From positions 124,001-188,000 of the forward strand of contig JH720319.1 in assembly GCA_000231825.2 (NCBI GenBank): DNA of 64,000 nucleotides. The letters are read 5' to 3'. The DNA comes from Tetrahymena elliotti 4EA. Lineage: Eukaryota > Ciliophora > Oligohymenophorea > Hymenostomatida > Tetrahymenidae. Positions 23,179 through 36,000 of this stretch are shown here, piece after piece. Both the position numbers and the translations under genes were made by a program. The notes beneath the pieces are model-generated. The model made no database searches and was not told where the DNA came from. It worked only from the letters and a program-made list of their open reading frames with translations. Each line of letters starts with the position of its first letter. Position 1 is the stretch's first letter.

Positions 23179-25805
23179 TCATTCCAATTTCTAGTATTCT
23201 GAGGGGTTATTCTGACTGAGTGATGTACTTTCGTTTTATCTTGAAGATGCAGTTGAATTACCTCCTATCATTATTCCTCTTCCTTAATAAAAGCCACTAC
23301 TTGTGCTTACTTGATTACTTTATACATGTTCTGGAGCTCTATCTTCACTGGTTAGAAGATGCTATTCTCTACTTCTATTTGGATTATCTTCACTAAAAAA
23401 ATCTTCTGCATGGATAGCTTGATTTATTTCTTATTATCTTTAATTATTTTAGTTACTTCTTTACATTTCAATATCCTATATTGGTTATGCCTATTAATTA
23501 TTTGCCTAATTTTGATTATTATCATTTCCTCCTTCTTAATTGTTTTAATCTGCATTATCATTATTATTGTTATTTTAGTTATTATTAAGATTTTATGGTA
23601 AGTCCATTAAGATTCCCAAATCATTGTTATTTCCTCTTTCTGCATTATCTAAGGTTTAATTCAAAAGTATATAATTGCTATCTACTAATGATAATTAAGC
23701 TTATGTGAAATGCTCTCTTCCATATAAAGGATAAAACATAGTCCAAAGCTAAGGTAAATCATAATACCATCCTAAATTGAAAATAGGGAAATATAATACT
23801 CTAGGACGATGAGTAGAAGGAGTATAGTGATATGATTCATTCCATGAAATAGCAGGTATTTCAAATTCTTCTAAGATAAAGCAGAAGAATGCAATTATAA
23901 AGAAAGTAATAGCACTTAATAAAGATCCATAATAACCATAAATAGTATTTTATGTATAAAAGAGAAAGGTAGACATCAATAGAATTGATATTCTAGGAAA
24001 CCACTTTAAGCTGCTTCTTGTTCTAATGAAAAGCATAATAAGCAATTCTAATACTGCAAGAAGAGCTAAAAAGTTTTCATCTAAGCCTTTAGGAATACTC
24101 TTATGAAACAATATCAACGATCCAACAAAAAGTGCTGATAGGTAAACAAAATAAATGACTAACATCATCTTCATAAAAGATTTAACTAATTCATCTGATT
24201 TTTAGCCTCTAAGAGCATGTAAATACAAACCAATATATGGAAATGTCTAGATAAGTGTCCTAATACTAATGTCTTAGCTTCCTAAGCATTTAACACAGTA
24301 CACTAAATAATTTATTCAATAATTTTTAACTACCTTTTTGATTTGCTAAAAAAAGTAATAATTTATTTACTAATTAAAAGAATAAAGATAGGAGAACAAA
24401 TAATGCTAATCTTTATATAGAGAGAAGATACAGCTGAAGTATAGAAAAGTCCAAGGTTTATTCTAAGAAAAGAATAAAGGAAGTTCAAAATATAATCTTA
24501 ACCGTATGATTGAATCAAAGAAACAGTCCATGACCAATATTCTTCAGTTAGGATATTCTTTATGTGTATGTCTTAATAACTATTATTTAGTAGTTAATAA
24601 ACTTTGCTTCATTTTAAATGAAAATTTATTTGATTTACTTGAAATTTGTGATTATTTCGTTAATAACTATAGGCTCAATTCCTAGAATGTAATAAATTAT
24701 TTTATCTGAGAATGAGTTAGAGGCATAGCAAGTTGGTTCAATATACATTACAGCTGTTGTTATATTTCTGACAGCTCTAATTTTATTTAAATAAATTAAT
24801 TAATTTAACAACAAACAAATATTCTACTATTTTCTGAGTTTTAATTTTTTTACCTTAATTCTTTAGGGTAGAAAAGAGTTTATGAAATTGCAGATTATTC
24901 GATTTGTATTTTAGGTTATCCTGTGCAATGACTTTTTAATAATTTTCTTTTTGAAAAAATATAAGAAGGTAGATACTCTGCTTATTCTGCTTTATCTGCT
25001 ATATTACTACTTTATGTACTGTTTTATTATTCTTACTAGTTTTGATTATTTTAATTCCCAGTGTCTTAACTTGTTTCATTTTTATTTCCACTATCTTAAT
25101 TTACTTCATTTTTATTTCCTTCATCTTAATTTGTATCATTTTTATTTGGATTCTCTGCTTATCCATCAGGTGAAGTCTTGTCCTTATTTTCTTAAACTTA
25201 AGGATCATAGTAAGTGTAATTATATATACTCATCGGCTCTGGTTATTACTTTTTGTCATAATTACAAACATTTATGAAAATAACTGTGTCATTTGCAAGA
25301 TGTCCTTTTTCTATTTTAAAAATGATATTTGATGATTAAACTGAATATGATAAAATCTTTCAAAACAATAAAATTATTGAATCATTAACAAGAAATCCAT
25401 ATTTTATCAAAATTTATCTTTTCTATTTATTCTTAACTTGATGATTTTTAATACCTGATGAAAGATTAAAAATATTTACCTAAATATTTCTCTCTATAAC
25501 TATTATACACTTTCCCGACGCATCCTTAAACATCTCTGTGAACTGAGTTTGCATAAAAGAAAATGCAAAGCATTATAATACCTATTTAATAATCATAAAT
25601 TGCTATGAATGTCAAAAAGAGCAAAAGTAGAAAATAATTTAAATTTCTGATGACATGAAAAATTCAATCATAATGCTGTAAATCTAAGATAAACTTATTT
25701 ACCTAAAACAGAAAAAGTTATTTTAAGAATCTTAACCACCTGCTAAATATGATCTTATGATAAAACCCTTTCATGAATCCTAAAAAGTGCTTTTTCTAGC
25801 TCCAT
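23179..25805 (-). CDS. Membralin-like multi-pass membrane protein
   Basis: Six minus-strand exons: 25703-25805, 25390-25602, 24854-25340, 24639-24776, 24371-24579 and 23179-24302; 757 residues. It begins MELEKALFRIHER, then a membrane helix near residue 40. A luminal segment follows, carrying an Asn/Gln-rich insert with 10-residue repeats (GNKNEVNQDS type). The central block follows membralin (TMEM259): a Cys-containing segment, a LGIEP...INEI stretch, then TEEYWSW where vertebrate membralin has GEHYRF. Next come five or so hydrophobic helices, including the ...RTRSSLKWFPRI... turn and a helix ending FEIPAI (vertebrate YELPAI). Membralin is an ER membrane protein linked to ER-associated degradation. 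The C-terminal 130 residues are Asn/Gln-rich. Every intron restores phase. Membralin identity rests on order and spacing of motifs recalled from the family, not on a search. Confidence 0.65.
25045..25146 (-). repeat. 30-bp coding repeat, about 3.3 copies
   Basis: The period is 30 bp; the plus strand shows ttcatttttatttcc recurring at 25075 and 25105, with an imperfect start at 25135. It encodes 10-residue Asn/Lys/Gln/Asp-rich units in the membralin-like protein. Confidence 0.8.
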
Positions 25806-26519
25806 TTGAACAAAACCTACCTACCTAAATAAATATTTCTTTCCTATGTGTATTTGTTAAATTAATTAACTCTTTAATATATTTTTATTACAAAAAATAA
25901 TTTAATATACAAAAAAAGCTGCATTGATATATACACTGCGTGTTAAATATAAATTTTAATGTAGTTAATTAGTTCTATGTTATCTATTTCAAAACACAAT
26001 AAAAAATGAATAATTTATAAAGCATATTTGGGATATTCATTGTAAAACTATCATAAATAGTAACAACAGAAAGAATGTATGATAAAACGAGAATCTATTT
26101 TTTGTAAATGCATTTAGAATTTAATTAAATAATTAACGAACAGGGAACTCTTAAAAAGAGAAATAGAGAAAGCAGATAAGAAAATGTGATTAAAATGTAA
26201 ATTTTTCCAATATTTAAACAAATTTTTTACTTTATGACGGAAAACACATTAAAAAGCCATAATTTAAAAGGATAATACTATTATTTAAAAAAACGTTTAA
26301 CTTAACAATCTTAATTAATTTAATTATAAAAATAACTTATTAACTTCTCTCAGAAATTGATTATAAAATTTCAAAATATTTTAAATACTTCTGATTGAAA
26401 AATAAATTAATAAACAGATATGATAAGTAAAAAAATTGAAAGAATCATTTTTTATTTAAATTAATCTCTTTTTCTATTTATTTCTGAAAAATATATTGAT
26501 GTAAAGTTTAATACATTTA
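25806..26519. other. AT-rich spacer
   Basis: Separates the 5' end of the membralin gene from the 3' end of the TRIM-like gene, both on the minus strand. No supported frame. Confidence 0.55.
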
Positions 26520-27791
26520 TCACTCTTCATCTATAATTGTTTCTATTATTACTACTTCATCAGTTTTATCAGATAAAGAAACCATAGCATGAAGATAATC
26601 ATTTTCTGGTAAATCTATTTTAAACGTATATGAAGCTTCGTTATTATTTTTAACAATTTTCAATAGCTTTTTAATCGGATCAAAAACTAAATCTATTTAA
26701 TCTCCTTTATAAAATTAAAATCCTTCATATTATATATTTACAGCCTCATCTGTATGAGAAAGTGTATATTAATGATAATATAGCATATAACAGCCTACTT
26801 TTTGAAGACCATAGTGCTTTAACTCAAAGTTTTATTTATTTTAAATTACATTTTTTAATCCAATTCCAAAACCTACATAATTTGATATATTTAATACCTT
26901 AAATCTTATAGCTACTCTTCTGTCAAAAGGTAATCGAGGTTCAAGCATAGCAAATTTATGGTTTTCTTTTTCTCTTAGTGTATTTATAGCTTACATTTAA
27001 CCTTTTAACTATATAGATGGAGCTTTTAAGCTACCAGAAAATTTGAAATTTAATGCCTATTTTACTGTATGGTCTTTTGTCATTTTTAAACCTGTAATCA
27101 TACTCTAAGATGAATCTTTTAAATAATCTAAAACATTTTCTAAATCTTCTTCTAACTATTCACTGATAACTTTAATTCTAAAAGGATCTTAAGTTGAATT
27201 CTTTTCTTCAAATTTTTTAAGAACTCCTACAATTGTATTTTCAACTAATCTTCTGTTATCTTAACTTAGTTCATAACTTTATTTTATTTCTGATAATAAA
27301 CCTTCTAAGAATAATGTTTCTTCTCTGTACTTCTACATTTATTCAAGCAAATTTTTCCTGCATTCTTCTATTAGTTAAGTATATTCCTTTAAATACTGAT
27401 CTAGCCTAGTATTTATCATTGAAATTGTTTTTTCAACATCTTATTTTTTTTCAATTTGATCATAATAAGGATAAAATATTCTTTTCACTTTTCTGTATTA
27501 TCCTTCAATTATAGGTTCTAAAGGAACTGCAAATACTTCACTATGAAAATGCTGGTATGATTGGCATATGCTGCATAAAAGTCTTGATTTATATTCGCAT
27601 TCTGCTAATTTACAAAAACTAACTACTCTCTCTTCAGGATGAACTGGACAATAAAATACTTTTTAATTAATAGTTCCACTTTAATATAGACTATACTCCT
27701 TTCTACCTGTTGGTTTGCTAACAGGAGATGAAGATCTAGAAAAATTTTAAATTGTTTCCTTTTAAAGCTATTGGTTCTTTAGTAGTGACAT
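26520..27791 (-). CDS. B-box / coiled-coil / SPRY-like (TRIM-like, no RING) protein
   Basis: Single exon, 423 residues. After a Ser-rich leader, residues about 46-92 form a B-box-type zinc finger: FYCPVHPEE, then FCKLAEC, then LLCSICQSYQHFHSE, giving the C-x2-H...C...C...C-x2-C...H.H ligand series. Residues about 105-215 are strongly heptad-like and charged (coiled coil). The C-terminal about 150 residues resemble a B30.2/SPRY beta-sandwich: RVAIRFKVLN, YVGFGIGL, then YKGDQIDLVFDPIKKLLKI, matching the usual GD.i.v..D...~.l.f pattern. This is the TRIM architecture without the N-terminal RING. It could be a targeting or adaptor protein rather than a ubiquitin ligase. Ciliates have many such proteins and the ligand is unknown. 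Confidence 0.65.
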
Positions 27792-28815
27792 AAATAATTT
27801 ATCTTAATTTTTTCGGATTTTTATTAAACAAATCTTCTATAACAATTAATTACTTTTAATTTTTTAATAAATAATAGAAGATAAATGAATTATCTAAAAT
27901 CTAAATCAAACTTAGTTTTTTATCCTCTTCTCCATTACCAATAATCTTAAGTTAATATAAAATAAAAATACTTATAAACTTTATTTTTACCACTACTTTT
28001 TCATGCTTATTTTATTTTATCAAAAATTAAATAATCACAATGTTAAACCAATTAAATAAAAAAGATTTGTTATTATTATTAGTAGATAAATATTATAATA
28101 AAAATAAATAAAAACCAAAACTTAAAAAAATAACCCAAAACCTACTATTTTTAAATCAAATTTTTTGATAAAATATAAATAATCGCTTTAATAGAAATGT
28201 TTCAATTTCTAATATTGCATTCAAAAGTTGAATAGTTAGTTGATCCACGAAATTTTATTAAAATTAAATGATATAATATTTCAACATAAGCTATTATGCA
28301 ATAAATTTTTTTCCCTTATTTATTTATCATGAAAACTAATAAGTGATGTTAAATATTTTTTTAAATGACAAAATTTTATACTTTTAATATTTCAAAAAAA
28401 TTTAGATTCATTCTTGTAGAATCTCTTTTTTTATATTTCATGAGTCAATTTTTACTTATTTATGCTAAATTAATTACAGAAATTGATTATTTAAATCTCT
28501 ATTTGCTAAATATAATAACTCTTACTTAGCTTAAAGACTTTAAACTGAATTTAAATTTTTAAGAATTTTTGAATTCAAATGAAATAAATGATTTCAAAAA
28601 TAAATTATTTTATTTAGAAATACTACTCATTTTTTGTTCTATAAAATCTTAAATTTTTTGTAGATAATTAAATAAATAAAAATTCTAATATTTTTTTTAT
28701 CATAAATTCTGTCCAAATATTATTAACATAATACTTAATTATTACAATTCCTTTTAAGAGTTTTTGTTATAATTAATTAATTACCAATATAGCCAAAACT
28801 ATTAAATAAAATAAT
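27792..28815. other. Divergent intergenic region
   Basis: 1.0 kb between the TRIM-like gene (-) and the selenoprotein peroxidase gene (+). It should contain both promoters. No element recognised. Confidence 0.55.
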
Positions 28816-29494
28816 ATGGGTTCTTTACTTTACAAATCAGTTGCTAAAACTGGAATAGAAAAACTTAAACCAAAGGCAAATAACTTTTTTGCTCTAGAAG
28901 CTATTGATATAGATGGAAATCTTCGCAAAATGTCAGAGTTTTAAAGTAGTAAAGCCTTGATTGTAGTTAATGTAGCATGCAAATGAGGTCTCACATCTGA
29001 CCACTATACTTAGTTGGTCGAAATGTATAAGAAATACAAGTATTAAAAAAAAATATATGTATTTAATTTAAATCTAAAATATTTTCTTTATATTAGATCT
29101 AGAGGTTTGGAAATTCTTGCATTCCCTTCTAACTAATTTATGGAATAGGAACCTTGGGATCCTCCATAAATTAAAGAATTTGTGGTTACTAAATTTGGAG
29201 TAGATTTTGTTTTATTCGGGAAAGTAAATGTTAATGGAGAAGACTGCCATGAAGTTTACAAGGTATTAATTATTTTATTATACAATTTACTAAATGGATT
29301 AAATGTTTTATTAATAATTTATATAGTATTTAAGAAACAATAGTCCCCTCTATGATCCTAAAACAGGTAATTCCAAATAAATTCCTTGGAATTTTGCCAA
29401 GTTTTTAATCCAAAACGATGGTACAGTCCATAGCTTTTATGGACCCAGAACAGAACCTAAAGAAATAGAACCTGTTTTAGAAAAATTACTTTGA
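28816..29494 (+). CDS. Glutathione peroxidase, selenocysteine form (in-frame TGA)
   Basis: Exons 28816-29039, 29097-29262 and 29327-29494 encode 185 residues. This is a monomeric PHGPx/GPX4-like thiol peroxidase that reduces lipid and organic hydroperoxides. Codon 57 is TGA (28984-28986) in VNVACK-U-GLTSDHYT, exactly the catalytic Sec site. The downstream paralogue has TGT there. The other catalytic-site residues are present: Gln88 in FPSNQF, and the Trp and Asn of the IPWNFAKFL segment. The ORF continues with full family conservation for 128 codons and two introns to a final TGA at 29492-29494, and a SECIS-like hairpin lies 100 bp further on. There is no tetramer loop. No signal peptide was seen, so it is probably cytosolic. 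Conventional annotation would truncate this gene at codon 57 or start it downstream. Confidence 0.88.
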
Positions 29495-30589
29495 AAAAAG
29501 GAAATTATCCTTTTTTAACTGATTAGATGACATAATTTTAAGAAAATAATTTAGAGATCTATTGATAAATTGTATAAAATTTTTCTAAATCGAAAGCTAA
29601 GATTTTCAATGATGAATTATTTTTAAATTTTAATAAAAAGAAATAATTTTGAAAAAACAAAAATTTTAGCTTGTAGATGTAGAAAATATTTAATAATTAG
29701 TTTGTAGGTTTATAATTTATTCTATGCGTTGTCTAAATAAAATAAAAATAATTTGTTAATATCAACTCAAGCTAACCTAAATTAATTTAATAACAATTAT
29801 TTGTCACTATTACCAACACTATCACTCTATCTTAATTTTTTTAAGCAATTTTATGAGTTTTTTTGTGTTTTCTTTTTGAAATCAAAACTATTGTAAAAAA
29901 AGCCATTCTTCTTACAAATTTGTATGAATTGAAGATTATTGAATTCCATCTTTTATTATATATATAATTATGAAAACAGTACTTAAATAATTGTTACTAT
30001 CATTGCTTATTGAACATTGGCTAGGTATTTAAAAAGTAAGAAAGTAAATAATTTTGTTTTTTTATTTTAAAATATCTAGAAAAAACAAAGTATTAAAGTT
30101 GATTTTGCCCTCATGTAAAATAAACTCTAAAGTTAGTAGAATTGCTCTTTAATTGAATTAGATAGTATTTAAAAATTTAGATTCCATAACACTTATATTT
30201 ATATCTTCAATTTACATTATTATATTTTTTTAATTTTTGATGTGTAATGTAAAGATCAAAAACTAGATTCCAGAAAATTTCTATTTTGTTAGATTTGCCT
30301 AACTTAATGCATGACAATAGAGCTGTGAATCATACTGATTAAATTTTAATAACTTATTGATGTCACTCTTTACTTTAGAATCTACATAACTTTTTGTCTC
30401 AGATTTCTATATAATTTTACAACAAATGATGTTTTCTTTTTCTAATTTTTCGCTAATATTCTATAAAATTTCTTTTTAATAATATTTAATACTTTATATA
30501 ACAAATAATAGTCCAACTAAACAAAAATAATAAATTAAAAAAAAAATCTAAAAATAATTTAACAAAACTATAAAGTCATAAATATAGAA
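29495..30589. other. Spacer between the peroxidase genes (contains the SECIS)
   Basis: The first about 180 bp carry the predicted SECIS. The rest is AT-rich sequence without a supported frame and must hold the promoter of the second peroxidase gene. Confidence 0.6.
29594..29672 (+). promoter_or_regulatory. Predicted SECIS element in the peroxidase 3' UTR
   Basis: A long hairpin starts 100 bp after the stop. Helix I pairs aagctaagatttt (29594-29606) with aaaattttagctt (29660-29672): 13 bp with one G-U. An internal loop carries ATGA (29609-29612, or 29612-29615 in a shifted register) opposite TGA (29650-29652), the expected SECIS quartet. Helix II pairs attattt (29616-29622) with aaataat (29641-29647). 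The apical loop contains the AAA motif (29625-29627), 12 nt from the first ATGA. These are the diagnostic features of eukaryotic SECIS elements, which direct UGA recoding through SBP2 and the Sec elongation factor. Confidence 0.82.
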
Positions 30590-31153
30590 ATGGGTGGTTT
30601 ATTATTCAAAGCTGTAGCTAAAACTGGTTATGAAGACATCAAGCCTAGTGAAGATAATTTCTTCAAATATTCTGCTAAAGATATTGATGGCAAGTTAAGA
30701 AATATGAGCGAATTCAAGGATAGAAAGTGTCTTTTAGTTGTTAACGTTGCTTGCAAGTGTGGTTTAACCTCTGATCACTACACCTAATTAGTAGAACTCC
30801 ACAAGAAATATAGATCATAAGGATTTGAAGTCTTAGCCTTCCCTGCTAACCAATTCATGGGCCAAGAACCTTGGGATAATGCTAAAATTAAAGAATACAC
30901 TGTTACTAACTTTAATGTTGATTTCACTCTTTTTGACAAGGTAGAGGTTAATGGAGAAAACTGTAATGAAATCTTTAAGTTCTTGAGATTCAACTCTGAA
31001 CTCCATAACAAGGAAACTGGTAAAACTAGATAAATTCCTTGGAACTTTGCTAAATTTTTAATTGGCCCTGATGGAAAAGTCCATAAATTTGCAAGTCCTA
31101 AGGTTAATCCTAATGATATGATTGCTGACATTGAAGCTATGCTTAAAGCATGA
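30590..31153 (+). CDS. Glutathione peroxidase, cysteine form
   Basis: Intronless, 187 residues. It is a paralogue of the upstream selenoprotein with the same start (MGxLLxKxVAKTG), the same length, and Cys57 (TGT, 30758-30760) in place of Sec. Gln88 (FPANQF) and the Trp/Asn of IPWNFAKFLIGPDG complete the active site. Cys-type GPXs usually use thioredoxin rather than glutathione. The resolving Cys found in plant and yeast enzymes a little before the LFDK strand is not present here; Cys in NGENC is the only later candidate. Codons are richer in C-ending forms (AAC, CTC, TTC) than in its neighbours, the pattern of highly expressed ciliate genes, so this copy may be the abundant one. Confidence 0.9.
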
Positions 31154-33024
31154 AAATGAATATAAATAGTAATAAAATCTAAAATAAATTTCTATTAATT
31201 ATAATTGAATTCATATATTGTATTGTAGTAATATTTTCTCTATTTTATTGATAAATTATAACTTTTAACCAAGAAATATTTAACTAAAAACTCTATTTTT
31301 ATAATAATATCTTTTACTTCATAAGCCAAGATATTTAAAATTTTATAATAAGAAAATGTTTCATGTCAAAAATTTGACTATAATAGTAAATTTTATGTTC
31401 TACTAATTTAACGCTTGTTTAGTAAAAATGTAAAAAGTTATTTTAAAAATGCAGTTTCAAACTGAAATAATAATGAAAAATAGACATTTTTAAGTATATT
31501 ATTAAACAATAACTATAATCAAATTACAAAATACATAATACCATAACACTGGCTAGTTTTAAGAATAACTATTTTAAAAAATATTTTGAAAAACAAAACT
31601 TAAAATTAGAAAAATTAATGAAAATTCTCATTCTTAAAAAACTGATTTCAAATTTTTAGTTTTTTAAAAAAATATTCTATAAAATTGAAGTAGTATTGAA
31701 AGAAAGTCTCTAATTATTAAGGAAAATATATTATTAAGTTTTTTTAAATTTTTAAGATTAATCTATTTTCAATTTAAAATAGCTTGGATCTTTTTTCTAA
31801 ATACTGACTGACAACTTAGGTATTGATTTTGTCTTAGTTGTAATTTTGAATTAATTACCTGTATTTCTAAAATACCTATCAAGGATCAAAGGAACTTTTA
31901 TTTTTAACAATATTCTTTAAAATTTAAAGTTGTTGGATTTATTTTACTTTATTTCTATCTAATATTTGAAATTCTGTAAAAAAAAAATGAAAATACATAA
32001 TATCTAATGATTACTTTTACTAATTCTTTTTCAGGTATAAATTAAAAAAATAATAGTTCTGTAACTTCTGAATAGTAAAATTTCGAAGTGATGAAAATAA
32101 AATTAGTTTTAAGTATTAGAAACAAGTTTAAAATAATATAAAAAGAAAATTTTATTAGCATCATATAAGGAGAAAACTTTTAAATATTATTTCTCAAAGT
32201 AATTTATATTAATATTGATTATTTGTGTTTATTTTTCAGTTTTTTGGATACTAAAGATAACTGATGAAAATAACCCAATAAAAAAATTGAAAATTCTTAA
32301 TTTTGAAATTTCTAAAAAATAAATAAAATTTGTATTATAATCTTCATAAAATCAAAATTTTATAAAATGATTTTTATTTTGAAATAATAAAAATAAGTTA
32401 GAAATATTTATTTAAACTTGTAAATTTACTGATCTATATTTATAGAAAAATGATAGGTCTTTAATTTTTGAGCTTAAAAAAATTCTATATCTCTAAATAA
32501 AATTGATAAAGATCTAAAAAAAGTATGTTTCATTAGTTATTTCACTTTTAAAAAAATTAACCTAGATAAATGAAGTTATAAATAGAACAATTAGTTTTAA
32601 TGAACAAAAAGATTTTAAGATTTTAAAATTTTAAGATAAAAATAAAATGGTGAAAGAAATAAAATATTTTTTATTTGTTGATACATTTTTAAAAATGAAA
32701 AGAAATTTACTCCCTCTGATTTTAAGTAACATATTTTGAATTTTAGTTGACGCTTGGTAGATTTTCTGCTAGAATTTATATTTTTTTGTTTGAAGATTTA
32801 AATAAAGAGCTTGAATAAAGAAAAGCGACTGAATTTTTTTCTTTACTGATTAAGGAAACCAAAATTTCTGAATAGCTATTTTACAATTCTATTTTCAATT
32901 AGTTTTTTTAATTAAAAAAGCCATTTTGTTAAAAAAAGTATAAAAGATAAGTAAAATTATAAAAATAAAGAATAGATACACACAAATTTTCATCAAAAAA
33001 TAAAACTTTATAACTACATTGGCT
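31154..33024. other. 1.9-kb AT-rich spacer
   Basis: No frame on either strand looks coding. Runs of A/T and short imperfect repeats only. Confidence 0.55.
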
Positions 33025-36000
33025 ATGATTATCAGGTCATACATTTTAAAGGCTTTCATATATTTACTAGCAAGTGCATGTCTATTTTGTAGACAATTTG
33101 TTTTTGATCCCAATCCCCTTGCAGATTTGAATTTATTTAATCTTAAAGGCTAAAATGCTTACTTATCAACAATAAGTGAAGATAATAAATATGCATTTAT
33201 ATCATCAAGAGATGGAGGCGTATATATAGCTTCTCTTTCTAACATACTCTAGCCTAGCATAGTTGGTCATATAGATTCATAGTAGGCTTAATACTTGTAA
33301 GTTAAAAAAAATATTTTATTTATTGGAGATCTATTAGATGGGATAAAAATTTATGATGTATCAGATATTAAAACTCCTGTTTTACTTTCGACTTGGAAAT
33401 TATATTTGCTCATACAAGCTTTAGTTGTAACTTCAGACTCAAATTATTTATTTGCTCTTGGAAATGGAATTATTTTTTGCCTAGATATCTAAGATCTGAA
33501 AAATCCAAAGACCATATCTAAAAATGGTAAATACTTTAATTTAAAATTTTCTATTAATATCTGTGAGTGTAAGTCAAATCAAATTTATAAGTTTTCTTTT
33601 ATTTGAGAAACTAAAATCAATCAGTAAATTAATTAATAACGTTGTAGAACTCTATTAACTAGCAATAATAAAAATCAAATTCTTTTTATCATGTGATTTT
33701 ATAGCCAGCCAGTTAAAATAATACTTTTTTAAATTCAAGCTAATCTTTAATTAGTACTAGAGTATTTAATTAGCGTAAGAGCAACTAATAAATGACTTTC
33801 CTTTATTTCTTCAAAAACTTTAATTTCGACTAAAATCTAAATTTAAAAATCATCATTTTGATTTAATTCTTATTCCAAATGTGTATTTTTATGAGAGATA
33901 CTCACTTCTTTTAAGCTTATTAATTTAATTTTATTTCTATTAATAAGGAGTACCTTCATCTGAGTCATATAGAGTCAGACTCAGTCCAGATGAAACCCAT
34001 TTATGTGTTTCAAATGCATTACAGGGAATCTAGATTTTAGATATTAGATAAAAAGATTAAATAATTATAAGAGTTAGTTAAAACCCCGCTTTTGTTTTTT
34101 GGGATTGTTTATTCACACCTGATTAGACTTCTATTTATTCTGTTGATGCATATTATGGTCTCTTTTATGCAAATATTTAACCCATTTTTAGTTTACCAGT
34201 AGGTTCAACAGATTTAGTCTCATTAAATTTTGTTAACATATATCTAACTCCTCAAGTATAATAAAGCATTGCTATAACTTCAGATGGTTTATTCTTACTT
34301 TTAGGTTAGCGTAGTATCGGTCTGGTGTTGTTCGAAATAACAAACAAAAATTATTAAAAACCTGTTTTTGTGTAAAAATTAAATGGTAATTACCTTTCGA
34401 ATGATGTATATTTTTCTAGAAATAACAATGAGGCTTATGCATTTGTAACAAATGGAATGTCATTATTGATATTTAAGCAAGTAAGTATTAACACAAATAA
34501 AGACTTTCCTAATGTCTTTAATACCTTTTAATCCTCCTTAACATATTTATCTCCTGAATATTTTCCTTGGCAAATAATATGTCTCAATGATAGTAAATAT
34601 ATTATTGAAACAAATAATGGTTATGGATTAAATATTTATGATATACAAAACAACTACTATCCTAGTTTTATTAAGACTATCCCTATTATGAGTGGAGCAT
34701 ATGGAGGTATTTCAGTAAATGAGAAATAGAATGCAATATTTGTTGGAGGTACATAAGATGGCATGTTAACATTCAATATTACAGATATATAAAATACTCA
34801 TTTTGTTAATAAATTGACTCCACTTGATCCTAAATTGGTTTCTAACTCAGTTAATGGGTATAAATAATATTTTTATTTAATTTTCTTAATTCAATTTTAT
34901 TAACTAAAAGTGTTTCATATAATCAATAAAATAAAATAATTGTTGCTGCAAATGGATATTATGGATTTGCAATCCTAAATGCAGCTGATCCTTACAATGT
35001 AAATATGATTGGTTTATTTTTAAATGAGAAATATCCTTGCAGCTTTTAAAAGTGCTAAATAACAAATGATACAACTACAGTTATATGTGCTGGAAGAGAA
35101 ATAGGTTTATTTTTCTATGATTTCACAAATTATAATCTTTAGCTAACATATTTGCTTGCTAAAATTGGAGCAGAGTATTTGATTCTTTCATTTGATGAAA
35201 AACATGCATTTGTTTGTTTTGGATTCATGGGTATAGTAATAGTTAATATTCAAAATAAAATGTAACCTTATGTCGTTAGTGTTTCACCTGTTGATGGTTG
35301 GGCTTAAAATTTAATTTCAATTTTCAATGAAAAATATCTAATAGTTACCTAAATTGAAAAAGGGGAATTAGTTATTGTTAACATTGAAGATTTATAAAAC
35401 CCTTATATTTAATCTAAACTGGAATTTCCAAATGAAAATTCAAACAGTGTTTGTGTCACTCCCAATGAAAAAAACGCTTATTTTATTGGTATTTTGAATT
35501 ATTTTTTTAATAAAACTGAGAGCAAATATTCTTTATGCTTTCATTAAAGAAAGATTGACATTAATTAGATCGTTTTATTAATAAACATTTTAACAATAAT
35601 TTTAAATAGGAAATAATGGAATGAGGTATATTCCGATTAGCACTGACTTAATATTACACACATAGATATAGGTGTAGTATACAGATACTTAAGGAAATTT
35701 ATTCTATAAAGATTTAAGTGATGGACAAAGCTTATTAGTTGGTTAAATTGCAAAAGCCTTTTTTGTTCCACTTTACATTTAAACTCAAGTTAAAATATCA
35801 AATGCTTTTTACTACAGAAATTATGAGCTTTAATCACTTCCCTATTGGATAACATTTCTTTAAAAAACTTAAAGCCTTTAAATTTAAGTTGATAAAACTG
35901 GAGCAATAAATAAATTTTCAAATGAGAAGAAAGGTGAAAACATAGTTATTTTAGAGTGTTTAATCTCTTTGAATGCAAATAATTTTATCACTTCAAATAT

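Noticed and set aside
23359..23601. Plus-strand Ile/Leu-rich open frame of 80 codons
   Set aside because: It is the reverse complement of the Asn/Gln-rich tail of the membralin-like gene.
30784..31131. Minus-strand 115-codon open frame across the Cys peroxidase gene
   Set aside because: It is the reverse shadow of the highly conserved GPX coding sequence.
32708..32740. tactccctctg...taagtaacat resembling the end of a plant-type MITE
   Set aside because: There is no inverted partner or target duplication nearby, and the match is to a short common string.
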